This document shows positions 11,088 through 22,302 of a stretch of 64,000 bases of DNA, one piece after another (position 1 is the stretch's first letter; every line of letters starts with the position of its first letter). Source of the DNA: Paramecium tetraurelia (taxonomy: Eukaryota; Ciliophora; Oligohymenophorea; Peniculida; Parameciidae). The DNA is taken from contig NW_001799007.1 in the NCBI RefSeq assembly GCF_000165425.1, positions 63,334 through 127,333 on the forward strand, read 5' to 3'. The translations under genes were made by a program, and so were the position numbers. The notes beneath the pieces were generated by a model that saw nothing but the letters and a program-made list of their open reading frames with translations, searched no databases and had not been told where the DNA came from.

Positions 11088-13134
11088 AATTTTATATCAT
11101 TAATATTTAAATCCATTTTAATTACCAAATAACAAAGGTTGTGTTCATTCTCTGTTAGTAAATAAACATTATTGAATTATACAATGGCACTTTGAGTGTT
11201 GAACTCAATCGAAGTTTGGTAACTCCTTTCGACTTCTATAGAGTCTTCGTCTTCAAATTGAAAATCTTACTATTAATACAAATCCTGTACCTAAGTTTCA
11301 TTGCTCTTAACGTCATGCACTGATCCACCCAAAATCAGAATCTGATCATATGAAGTCTTGATGGCACAACTATTAAATGGCAACCTCAAATATCCATTGG
11401 ACAGGAACTTGAACTCTATCTTAGTCTAAGGAATCAATCATTAACACATCATACCCAGGAGTTCTTCTGAATGTCATAGGACTCAATCGAATTGCAAGGA
11501 GTAAAGATATCGCACTTGCCTCCTATTTTGAACAAAGTATTGTTGTCTATTGCAACCAAGGCACAACCACTACATTTAAAGTGTGGATCCTCAATTGTTT
11601 GCCATCTCTTGGTGTTTAAGTCCAATTTCTCTGCTTTGGCCATTGATGTATTCTCATCATTGGTCGAGGATCCACCAACCACAAATAAGAAATTGTCCAC
11701 CTAACAAGCCGAGGTCATTGATCTGGGCAGCACCATTTCTGAATGCTGGATCAGTTACAAATTAGTGTGATTAAATTCATAAACTGATGCGATTGCTTTG
11801 AATCTTGACTTGTCTCTATCCACTCCCCCGATAACCAAATGCTTACCAGCAGTAGTGGTATATAACCTATGATATAAGGGAACCTTAATTGTGCTGTTGA
11901 TTGTTTCAATTCTATATTGTTGGGATTAGATGTCATATATATATGCTGCATAACCACCCTCTTCTAATCTAACTAGTACTTGGGGTTTGCCATCTTCAAA
12001 GTGATTTAGATGATTAATTTGGTATTTGGCTTCCTCATTTGAAAGACTTTCGGAAATCAAGGTGATTGGATTGACAAGTGGAGGTGGTATTTCAGAAATC
12101 TGAGTTATTTTCATTGTTGATAGATTTGATTTATCTTCAAGTTTGAGACTTTTATTAGGGTTGCCAATTTATGAAGTATTGGGTTGTTATGTATTTTTGA
12201 CAAAGTAGCACATTTTTTTACAGTAGGTTTAAAACAGTTCAATATTATTTTTATCAAATATAATTTTAATTTAAGATTACTGATAATTTTGAATTAATTT
12301 CTCTAAAGAGACGAGACTCTTATCTGAGAATATTTCTTGTTTTCCATCACATATTTAAATTACAGCCCTGACATAGTTATCATTGTGTAAGTCTTCTTAT
12401 AATTTAGTAAGTTTATGTTGTTATTGCATGATATCTTGTTCTAATTGATTTAATTATTTTATATATTCATCTTAATTTTATTCCTTTAAATCTTTGTACA
12501 ATGTTTCAAAATAATCATCGATGATGTTTGAGATCTATTCATGTATTTGTCTCAATTGCTCAAGATTATTATTATAAAGAATAGATGGTTGTTCTGAGAA
12601 ATACTTCTTGGAGTCTTGCAATTTAAATTACAATGATTTGGAGAGTTCATCTATCTTATAAGTGTTATCTTTTCTGACTCTCTGGATATTTTCCAATTTA
12701 GGCACTCTCCCTTTGGATTAGTGCATTTCAAGATGCTCATTGATGCATTCTGGACAAAGGGGTTCAATGCAATTCTGGAGATGATAATAAAATAACACAT
12801 ACTTGATCCTGACATAGATTGGTTATGAAGAATTCCGGATGAGTTGGACATGGCACATACATGAAATTAGCAAATTAGGTCATGTTGGACATTTTGCTGG
12901 TGTTATTGATATTGACTTCCCCCAAGATACTGCCTAGATCAGATTGATCGGCGTTGATGATTTTAGATTTGACTTAGTGAGTGGGTGGCAATTTTCGATG
13001 ATTCTGAATTGTAATTACAATGTGGTTACTTGTTCATTCTCCTAGGTGTTCTGTCTTTCATTGGGTGAAACATATCTTTTAGATGCACTATGACTACTGC
13101 GACTGTCGTTAATAGGGGACTGAGACCTATTCAT
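11003..13134 (-). CDS. B-box zinc finger, coiled-coil and kelch-repeat protein
   Basis: About 680 aa. N-terminal Ser-rich tail, then a B-box-type zinc finger (CPTHPEFF, NCIEPLCPECINEH, LEMHQS) at about residues 95-145, a coiled coil, and a kelch beta-propeller from about residue 400 (HLVIGGVDRD, FLFVVGGSS, TLFKIGGKC, ILILGGSVHD). The layout resembles TRIM-kelch proteins, often adaptors for ubiquitin ligation or cytoskeletal binding (inference; no RING is seen). Introns of 26, 28 and 29 nt lie after the N-terminal tail, inside the B-box and in the propeller. The 3' end is uncertain: the frame runs to a TGA at 11003, overlapping the next gene; a 31-nt intron near 11140-11170 would instead end it at 11074. 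The start codon overlaps the ATG of the divergent neighbour. Confidence 0.75.
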
Positions 13135-14184
13135 GAAATTCAAATTTTATAATATGTTAAATTTAATTTTCATTCTTGCTTTAGGAATTCATTCTCAAGA
13201 ACCAGAACTTTGTTATAAATTGGAGGGTCATTTATGTGTGAATAACCAAATCGCAGACATGACCTTTGCTCCCTTGGATTCAATCATAGGTCTCTGGAGA
13301 TTTGACAAAAATCAAATGGATGACAGTCAATTGCTGAATCACATGTCTCAACCCTGTGATCTGGGTCCTGGCAGAGGAGCCGTTGGCAATTCAGGCTATT
13401 ATAGTGGAGAACAATATTCCATCATCCCTCATCACGATCAATATCATGAGATAGTCACCATCTCCATGTGGGTCTATCCCTTATCTTCCCAGCAGTCATT
13501 CACGACCATTCTGCGTAAGGCTTTGAAGTCTACCGAGTACACTCCCACAATTCTGTTGTGGCCATTTCATGATGAGGCCAATGTTGGAGGTGGACAAATC
13601 GAAGTGATAGTTAGTACATCCTACGACAAGGAGAACCTTCGCAGCAAGGGGAGTGTCACTGGCAGGAAATGGAACCATTTAGCAATCGTTTTGCAAGGGT
13701 TAAGCATTGATTTATACATAAACGGCATTCATGATAATGTATTGTCTCTGAAAGCCAGACCCTTAAAAAATGATGGACCCTTCTATGTGGGAGGAGATCC
13801 CTGGTTCAACGGTCCTCTGTTGTACTTAGACGATCTCACCTTCTACAACATACCATTCTTATGTATATATTTTATACATACATAGAATTGGAAATAAGCA
13901 AATTAGTCAACTTCCCTGGGCAAGTCAACAACAGACTCTTCTATTTGGGCTGCGATGGATGCAATTATCATCAGAGTTTGAGTAGTTGCAAATAGGGTTC
14001 GCATTTATGTTCTCTCTCAGAACTCACATCTGGAATCTATATGCATGCTCGTTAAAATGGTTGGCTACGATTAACCAAAGATTTCTGGTCCAGAGTTGAT
14101 GAAATAGATCAGGAACTGGCTAAAAACTATTTAGATCCCCAAAAAACTAAGGCCGCTATTTGTTGTTCAGATTCTTTTTATTGA
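13133..14184 (+). CDS. secreted LamG/concanavalin-A-like domain protein
   Basis: A 342-aa secreted protein (335 aa from the second Met at 13154). It starts with a signal peptide (core NLIFILALGIHS), followed by a LamG-type beta-sandwich: GLWRFDKNQMDDS, TISMWVYP, WNHLAIVLQG, SIDLYINGIHDN, FYVGGDPW, LYLDDLTFYN. A Cys-containing C-terminal module follows (LGCDGCNYH, GSHLCSLSEL, AICCSD). One 23-nt intron at 13863-13885. Such proteins are surface or extracellular carbohydrate- or protein-binding factors (family inference). Its first ATG overlaps the ATG of the divergent kelch gene by two bases; the second Met also leaves a good signal peptide and may be the true start. Confidence 0.8.
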
Positions 14185-14337
14185 TTATTATTAGCATTAG
14201 TATTACCATGGGCTTACTCACACATTCTAGAATATGTAAAATATTATTATATATTAATAATCAAATACTCCCACTTACATAGTCTTATCCGTAAATCAAT
14301 TTATAATTTATAGTATACTAAAAATAACACAACATTA

Positions 14338-14667
14338 ATGGTACTCTTCAATTATTTCAAGTAATTATGTATCATCTAATATTAACACTCTATAATTATG
14401 AATGTGGTTTAGTTAAAAATAATACAAACATTGAATTATGATATCGTCCATGTTGTTATGCATAGATCTAATGAAACCAATTATTTATTAGAAATCCCTG
14501 TCTATTTCAACCCTTTACGTATTACTACTTAAATAAAACAATTGATATGTTCCAAAAATTAGATCCTTTTGATTCTATTGCGATAACTCAATTGCACTCT
14601 AGTCATTCAGATATACACAGACAATCAACCAATGAGGCTTGGGGTTATGGAAATCTCTTATGATTGA
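14338..14667 (+). CDS. possible small protein, 109 aa (doubtful)
   Basis: One frame is open from ATG 14338 to TGA 14665-14667 and its middle (VMHRSNETNYLLEIP, VYFNPLRIT) looks like protein. A second frame over 14490-14640 looks equally plausible (KLDPFDSIAITQ, STNEAWGYGN), so an intron may be missed or this may be a decayed gene. No homology recognised. The surrounding 14185-14792 is otherwise AT-rich intergenic DNA. Confidence 0.35.
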
Positions 14668-14792
14668 TGAGATGATTGAGTTGCGAGTCCGTTTTAGTCT
14701 AATGAAGAAATATTATGTAAAAATTAGGAAAACTGGGATTTGTAAATTAATTAATCATTATCACTTTATATTGTATTTAAAATTAACATCAA

Positions 14793-15877
14793 ATGGAGGC
14801 ATTTTTTGATTTCAGGTAACCATCCTCAAATACTTTAGTTATTTCCAAGATCTCAGAAAAATTTGTTCTTAGGATACTTACAAGGAAAAGCTAAGGGTCT
14901 TCCTATTTAATCCGTATATGGAATTGAAGGAGCACCAAGAAATAGTGGACCTCTTCATTGAATATGTATTTTGTTTCTCATCTCAAATAGGCGGAATTGT
15001 CTCGCGAGTATGGAATCACTTTCGAACATATGATCAATCATAACATTGGCATTAAAGAACCCTAATTCTATCATTACTTTTTCAATAAGCTCAAAGAGAC
15101 CAATTCCAGAAAAGCTCTCTAATGTATTTAAATGGCTAAGCAGTATAATTTTATATATTATTATAAAATAGATTTTGTTATTCAAATTTTGAACAAATCG
15201 AGAGTATGAACAAGGAATTGGAGAACATCCTCCTCTTCTAATTCGAATCCTATTATCATTCTCAAAACTGCTCCAAAAAACAAATAGAAGAGAAACTCAA
15301 ACAATTTGAACTCAAGTTCTATTAATCCAAGAACAAGAGAATCCAAATCCACATCGATGAACAATACAGAAAACTAGATCTCAAAGCCATCATCCATGAA
15401 ATCGAGTCATTCAAAGAGAACAAATGCCATCCCAACAACTCCGCTCAAATCCCAATCGCCTAATCCTACTTTCTGAATCCAGAAGAAGCAGACTTCAACA
15501 GCCAACTTGAATCAAAGGAATTCAAACTCACCAAACCCAAATTTCAGAACAATCGCAGCAACCTTCAAATAGCCCCTCAATCCCCTAATTTCTCTAATGA
15601 CATTGCTGTATCGGAAGAAATCAATAAACTCACTCCCATCAGTTCCTCTTCCACATCCAGTAGATACATCTTCAAAATGAATAACAATTACAACATCAAA
15701 TCCAACCAACAACAAAAATTAATTATACCAATACCCACAATCAATTAATAAATCAGTCCATTAAAGTCATTGAACAGAATGAAGTACAAAAGCATCCAGA
15801 AACTAAGATAACTGATTTTTGAAGACAACGTTAAAAGTTCTGTCAAGGAACCCTTAAAGTTTGATTCCCCTTAATGA
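14793..15877 (+). CDS. hypothetical coiled-coil protein, 335 aa
   Basis: Four exons joined by introns at 14816-14838 (23 nt), 14966-14990 (25 nt) and 15143-15171 (29 nt); the sum is a multiple of three and TGA is at 15875-15877. The N-terminal third is helical (YFQDLRKIC, KLRVFLFNPYMEL), the middle a charged coiled coil (QIEEKLKQFELKF), the end a Ser/Asn/Gln-rich low-complexity tail with many Pro and Lys. No signal peptide, membrane segment or known domain. The next gene starts 43 bp downstream on the same strand. Confidence 0.7.
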
Positions 15878-15920
15878 TTTATATACTCATATACTTAGAA
15901 CAGTATAATTAATTAAATAA

Positions 15921-17020
15921 ATGTATTGCTTTTTTAAAACAACCACAACAACAAAAAGAAGTTTTTTTGAACTCAAATCCATCAACTTAGCGTTGTATCC
16001 AATAGAACTCCAAGTCATACAGGACGCCGATGAATTGAGAAACAAAATCATCTAGGGAGATTTTTAAGTCATTCCACAATATTTACAATTTTTCCTTAAC
16101 AATTTAGTACTAATCCAAATATCATTAGAAACCCATCCTAAACAAATAGTCGCTTTTCCATCCCTCTTTCACCTATGAACCAATTGTAAGCAATTGCTAA
16201 TTGAAGTCACCCTAAGGTAAATATTCAATTCCATATCTCAGATAGCCAAGAAGCCTTTGAAACAGATTATGTGATGCTAATCTACACATATTGTTGCGGC
16301 TAGTTATTTGATAGTTTACAGCAAATCAAAAATATAAGATAAGCAATCATTGAGAACAAATGTCCTAATCCAAAAGATGTAGACGTTATCTTGCAAAAGA
16401 TGAAAACTTCATACGCTTTCCTAAAACACATAAAAAGTGATTCCTAACAGTTGTTGCCTAAACTTTCTGCGAAGAAAATCTTTGATTTCGAAGAATTTAG
16501 TTCTTAATTTTTCATTAGATATAATACATACTTTATCATTATGGCCAATTTAATTCACTTTGAAAAGATGTAGTAACTGAATTAGGAATAGGAGTTGATC
16601 AACAGACAAAATTTATGCAGCACTATGTTTAAATTGTTGGTCTCTATTGGGAATTTTGGACAAGATAGGTTGGGGGTGTATTTAACCTACTTATCAATCT
16701 ACTTGAAATGCTTAGGATACAAAAGTATTATGGATCGATATTTGTACAACATTCAAAAGGAGATTTATAGGGAGAAGGGTATTGAAATATCAATTAAATT
16801 TAAGGCTTTACGGTAATGGTTTTAGAAATGATTCAATTGTGCTAGGAGTTAAAATAGATTTGTATGATAATCCTAAATAAAGATTTGAATGAAGATTATA
16901 TGGATATATTCAAAATTTAAGCGTAAAGATGGATAGCGTTTTCAGATCTTCAAGTACGAGTGCATTCAGGAATTGCCAGAAATCCGTAACCAGTTCAAAC
17001 CAATGAATAGATCCTATTGA
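15921..17020 (+). CDS. hypothetical protein, about 287-328 aa
   Basis: Starts MYCFFKTT. Introns at 16107-16128 (22 nt) and 16217-16241 (25 nt) join three exons into a continuous Leu/Ile-rich helical protein (ANLIHFEKMQQ, YLTYLSIYLKCLGYKS). A TGA at 16829-16831 could end it at 287 aa. However, two 33-nt introns, each containing an in-frame TGA (starting near 16812 and 16862), would join a further clearly coding segment (KDGQRFQIFKYE, ELPEIRNQFKP) and end at 17018-17020, giving 328 aa. The longer model is preferred but needs transcript support. No domain recognised. Confidence 0.55.
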
Positions 17021-17166
17021 ATTCTGGCTATTTCAATTGTGTTGGATTGATTAATTCATATATGTTACTATTTAAATTTATTTGTTGACTTTATTCTATA
17101 ACATCCCAGATTAGTATTTAAATTAAAAAATATTCTTTTAGAACAACCAATAATTTAAACATTTAC

Positions 17167-18065
17167 ATGGACATCCAAGTCAGATATTAAAATGAATAAA
17201 CCACCTATAATGGTGTACAATCATTCGATGATTTGTTGCAAGAGATTGAAAAAAAGTACCCTCTTCTAACAAATTTCGAATTGTCATATTAAGATGAAGA
17301 GGGCGATACAATTTAGGTCTCAAACACAAGTGATATCATAGCAATTGTAAACATATGATTTATTATCACTAGACTGATTTACATAAAGTGATAATTTAGA
17401 TGGAGGCTTAAATAAACTAAAATAAGGTCCAAGAATTGGAGAAAGCTAAGAAAGTGGAAGAATTAAGATAGAAACGACTTGAAGAGCAAAAAAGAAAAAA
17501 GTTGGAGGTAATAATACTCACAATTAATCATTTAGGAATTATAAAAAGAGATGAATAAACTTTAAGAATTGAGCCAAGAGAAACTCCAAACAGAGCAATA
17601 ATATAGAGAGCAAGCTGATCAATTGAATCATCTCCTAATACAACTGAGTCAATTCCAAAATCAACCTTTGGCTGAGTTTAAAAAAGTGTTTTATGACTCT
17701 GACATTTTTGATTAAATCAGAGAAAAAGAATAAGAATTATTGGTGTTAGAGGTACTGATGTTGAATCATATATTTTGTAGGATAAAAAAGGGTTTGACAC
17801 CAAATTAAAAGCAATTCAGAAGGATGTGTAGGAGACATTTGAAAAATTGTTCTCAAAAAGGACTGTTTAACATTAGGAGAACTATTAGAAATGGTTGGAA
17901 AATAAACACAAAATTCAAATTGTTAATTAATAGATTGCTTAGAAGGAAATCGAGAAATAGGGAAAACTTTAAAAATTAGATGATAAATTGAAGAAAGTTC
18001 AAGAGAGTGTGGCCAAGATGAAAGCAGAATTAAATGTACCCTAGTAGATTGATGATTTATTTTGA
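17167..18065 (+). CDS. PB1-domain coiled-coil protein, 271 aa
   Basis: The N-terminus folds as a PB1 domain: after a first strand with basic residues (MDIQVRYQ) comes the acidic OPCA-like stretch ELSYQDEEGDTIQV and SDIIAI, as in p62/PKC-type hetero-oligomerisation modules. Three introns, at 17347-17372, 17508-17535 and 17752-17780, remove TGA codons and keep frame. The rest is a coiled coil (KVEELRQKRLEEQ, KLQTEQQYREQ). PB1 domains pair with other PB1 proteins; the partner is unknown. An adaptor role is inferred. Confidence 0.8.
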
Positions 18066-18208
18066 TTCATTTTGATATTTTGATAGATTTGAGTCTTCTG
18101 TCCTAAAATTCTCAAAATCAGTTTAGAATATTATAGAAATATTTATGAATTAGAAGTGATATGTGAATTAAATACAATGAAATCCGTTTTTATAATATTT
18201 TATTAAAA

Positions 18209-21200
18209 ATGAGAAGTTCGGCATTAGTCATATGTATACTAGTGTTAGGAAGTGGTATAATTGTATAACATTCTAGCCCTGTCTGCTGAATTGGATTTGG
18301 GTACATCCCTATTATCTATGGATTTATCTGATGTGGCCCTTCTGGACACCACATCGATGAGTTGTTCGACACCCCAGAAATGAGTTTGAGAGAGTCTCCG
18401 CTTAAATGGCAGCTTGGGCTGATATTGTTCAACATAAGGATTCCTTGCATAGAGATATCGATAGATTGGAAACCATCAAAGAGCTCATTCAAAAGAGAAA
18501 GTTCAAATCATTAGAGAAATAGCTGAATAAATTGGAATTGCCAAAGACAGAAAGCAAAATCGGAGAGCCTATTTTGGCAGAGTTCAGACAAAAACTGTAA
18601 GGACTAAGCAATCCAGAAACTGCTGATGAATGTGAAGCAACCTTACTAAAATTATGCATCTATCTTCTCAAATAATTTAACAGTTGCAGATAACAATGCC
18701 AATCTAGCCCTGTGACAGTCATTAAAATCAAAGGAAAGATCAAGGACTTATAAGTCGTCCAATAAGGCTGTGGATAACCTGCACCATGTGAAGATGAACC
18801 AGGAGTACCTGATGAACCTGTCCCAGAAGTCCCAGAAGTACCAGAAGAGAAAGGTCCCGAAGAAAAGGATGTTCCACCTGAAGTTGAACCACAACCACCT
18901 ACTCCACCTGGAGAAGAAGATAAACCAGAAATCCCAGATGAGAAAGGTCCAGAAGAAAAAGAAATTCCACCTGAAGTTGAACCACTACCACCTGCCCCAC
19001 CTGGAGAGGAAGATAAACCAGAAATCCCAGATGAAAAAGGCCCTGAAGAGAAGGATGTTCCCCCTGAAGTTGAACCTTTACCACCTGCTCCACCAGGAGA
19101 GGAAGGAAAACCAGAAATTCCTGATGAAAAAGGCCCTGAAGAGTAAGATGTTCCCCCTGAAGTCGAACCATAACCACCTGCTCCACCAGGAGAAGAAGGC
19201 AAACCAGAAATCCCTGATGAAAAGGGTCCAGAGGAAAAACATGAAGAAGGTGAACCTCCTGTTGAACCACCTGTTGAACCAAGTCCTGAAGAGAGTCCTG
19301 AGGAAGAAGGAGAGATTCCTGATGAACCACCTGTCAATCCAAATCATGAAGAATCACCTGAAGAATCAACAGAAGAATGGGTTGAAGAAATTGAAGAGGA
19401 ATTCGAAGAATTTGAAAAACCACCTATTGTTGCTCCTCCTATTGAACCACCCAGTGCTGCTGAAAAGGCTTGTTTGAATTCAGTAAACGAGATTGTTTAT
19501 ACATCATCTGTTGATGAAGCCACTCCATTAATCAATAAATAATTGGAAGGTGATGATTTAAGTTGTTATGGATTTGGATTTTACGCTAGATGGCTTTAAG
19601 CTTATCCAACATTCTTGGTTCATGGAATGATAATCTGAAAAGATATTTCGTTGCAAGAGTTTCTGAATCTGATCACACAACCAGTGAAGTTACTGATAGT
19701 GCCTTGAGCGTATATTTGACTAAAGAAGGTTTTGAATTCTAATCATATGACGTTTATGGATTATCAACAACAGTAATTTCAGTTGGGGACATTGAAGGTA
19801 AATGGATTTATGTTTATTACTCATATTGCAATGAAAAAGCAGTTGCATTTGTAAAAGATGGTGAATCGGTATAATTGACTGAAGTCATTGTTATCCATGA
19901 AAGACCATCTCAATTGTATTTCTAATTGGCAGGTAAACAAGGGGATGCTCCATCATTCTAAGGTCAATTCAGATTGGTTTAAGCTAATGTTGGTTAAAAT
20001 GTCTTCATAGGAACTTTACCAGAAGCTAATGATTTCGTATTTGCTTGCAATCAGTTACCTGAAGAGAAATGCGAAAGATAGATCTCAAATCTTCATGATT
20101 TCGAATTCCACGGTGCTGATTCCTAATTTGATGCATCAGCTGTCGTTGAGAATGCTGACCCAATTTATGCTTAAGAATACTCAGTTTCTGGTTGGTTCAA
20201 ATGGAATCCAGTTCAAACTTCAGAATCCTGGTATTCAGCATTCAGATTGACATTGAACAATCTTGCAACCAATCAAAATTCAAAAGAATTGGGAGATAGA
20301 GATTTGGCATTATTCGTCGGAAGTGAAAAGAAGGATTCAGTCTTGGCTTTCACTACATATACTTACACAGACTTATACGGCAATGGTAACCCAACTTATT
20401 GGTAAGCCATCCCATATGAAAAGGATTTGGTCCACTGGCATTATATTTACTTCGGATACAGCAGACACATCTCCAAAGCTTATGGTTATGTTGAATTTTT
20501 CACTAGAAAGGGAGAAGTGCACTTTGAAAATGTCAAGCACTTTGATGCTCCTCACAAATACTTGTATGTCGGACAAGATCAATTCTATAAATCTTACAGC
20601 GGTAAAATCTTCAATCTCCATTACAACCTTTGTGATGGTTCATACAGAGAATTGAAATACGATGAACATTGGGGATACACTCCTAAACCAACCGATCCAG
20701 TCCCACCTCCTCCAGCTCCAGTTCCTGAAACACCATCCGAACCTGCAAGTGAAGAAGAATTTGTTGAACCACCCCTCCCAACAATCCCATCTGAACCTGA
20801 AGATGATGTTCCTTATGAACCTGAACCTGAAGATAAACCACTCCCACCTCCCTCTGAGAGTGAAGAAGAAACTCCAGTTGAACCCCCTGTCGAACCACCA
20901 GTTGAACCAGAAGAAGAAACTCCAGTAGATCATGAGGAAGAACCAGAAATCCCTGATGAACCTGTTCCTGATCCAGCTCATGAGGAAGAGCCAGAAGTTC
21001 CAGAGGAAACATCTGAATCAGAAGAAGAAACTGTTGAACCACCCGTTGAACCACCCGTTGAACCCCCTGCTGAACCCCCCGTTGAACCACCTGTTGAACC
21101 ACCCGTTGAACCAGAAGCACCATAACCACCTGCTCCAGTTCCTTAACCAAAGTATATATATTTAATATAATTTCTAAGATGTCCACCAACCATTGAAGTT

Positions 21201-21468
21201 AATAAAGACAACGCTGCTGACATTTTATGTGAATTATCACACTATTTGGGTGAATTTGCTTAAGGCCATGTACCAGTTGCTGGACCAAGCACCAAGACTG
21301 TTTGCTTCTGCATGACTTACAATGGAGGTTTAATTTGAAATGTTATCTTTAGATTATGCTCCACCAACTTTATTGCAATTGGCATCAAAGATTCCAGGAC
21401 ATATCCAAATGAACGAAGCTAAAGTTGCAGTTCCATTATTGAAGAAATTCATCAAACAAAGATAATGA
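18209..21468 (+). CDS. large secreted protein with Pro/Glu repeats and a beta-sandwich domain; one-base frameshift
   Basis: About 1040 aa, starting with a signal peptide (MRSSALVICILVLGSA). Order: helical N-terminal region (TWADIVQHKDSLHRDID), four 31-residue Pro/Glu repeats (18904-19275), PVEP stretches, a concanavalin-A-like region (VSGWFKWNPVQ, WHYIYFGYSR, YVGQDQFYKSYSGKI), a second PVEP array (20857-21120) and a Cys-containing C-terminal domain. Introns: 18255-18276 (22 nt), then 29, 29, 27 and 25 nt. After removing them the length is one base short of a multiple of three. The frame breaks near 19621-19630, where the upstream frame (YARWLQAYPTFLVHG) must slip by one to reach NDNLKRYFVARVS. 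No canonical intron explains this; a lost base in a short A run (sequence error or real mutation) fits. Likely a surface or extracellular matrix protein. Confidence 0.75.
18904..19275 (+). repeat. four tandem 93-bp units (31 aa, Pro/Glu-rich)
   Basis: Units begin at 18904, 18997, 19090 and 19183, each exactly 93 bp and in frame, encoding PPGEE(D/G)KPEIPDEKGPEE followed by (K/Q)DVPPEVEP-like residues. The units differ by a few substitutions, the fourth diverging at its end into a PVEP stretch. The constant length suggests in-frame duplication. Confidence 0.9.
20857..21120 (+). repeat. PVEP/PEEE low-complexity array
   Basis: In-frame Pro-Val-Glu-Pro tetrapeptide repeats mixed with acidic spacers (PVEPPVEP, EEEPEIPDEPVPDP), encoded by near-identical 12-bp units. 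It mirrors the first Pro/Glu region on the other side of the beta-sandwich domain in the same protein. Confidence 0.85.
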
Positions 21469-21486
21469 ATATTTTTAATATTAAAA

Positions 21487-22176
21487 ATGGCTAATGAATT
21501 AGATACAATTTAGTTTTCTGCCTCGAGCAAATTTCATTAGCATATCCCTTCGATTGACTCTCATATATAGAATAAAGTTTATTAATACCCGTCCAATTTT
21601 GACTATCATCAAATCAACAAGGAAATTTAATTCATAGCCGATTATGCATAGAGACTAATAAAAACCACTGAATAGAGTTCGGATAAATACAAGTACATAA
21701 TTAGGATTGCAGAGATAAGCATGAAAGCCAAAGAGGTGGATAACAACAAAAAATTATTGGATGACATAGTTGATGAATTATCCATAATACTATCTCACTG
21801 TTAGAAATCAAAAACTGTGTAATTATTGCTTACCAAATTAATTTCGCTATATAGAAAAAAATAAACAAACTTTAATAATAGAGATTCAAATATCAAAAAA
21901 TTTGGGTTAATATTTAATAAAAATATTAACAATCGAAATAACGTACTCTCCAATTTCATAGAATCCACAAGAATGAATACTCAAACTTAAAAATCATTTT
22001 CCCCTTCCTCCCAATATTAAAATTCGATGTTCCTTCAAAAGAGGGACAAGTAGATCTAGAATCAGGTCCATAAAGGCGATAATCTGTAAAATTACAAAGA
22101 TGAACATCTCTAAGCCCTATTCAACAGACCCATGAGCTTTTAGAGGTAAAAAAACTATTATCTCTCAAAATATTGA
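21487..22176 (+). CDS. hypothetical protein, 229 aa
   Basis: Single exon, ATG 21487-21489, TGA 22174-22176, only 18 bp after the stop of the secreted repeat protein. Hydrophilic, with a helical middle (YKYIIRIAEISMKAKEVD, QLLLTKLISLYRKK) and a Gln/Asn/Ser-rich C-terminal half. No signal peptide, membrane segment or domain recognised. The 126-bp gap to the convergent gene downstream is AT-rich. Confidence 0.7.
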
Positions 22177-22302
22177 CTTTTTCGTGTACAAAGAAAGTAA
22201 TTGAAGAGATATTTCAACATTTTCTAAAATATTTAATAAATTCGTTATAAAATAAACTATACCACAAAATTATATATAATAATTGTAATTTTCTAATATT
22301 TA

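Noticed and set aside
18660-19337. Long minus-strand ORF rich in Ser, Gly and Pro
   Set aside because: It is the complement of the Pro/Glu repeat array; the plus strand has the signal peptide and introns of the real gene.
20640-21189. Other ORFs across the PVEP array on both strands
   Set aside because: They are frame shadows created by the repeat's lack of stops.
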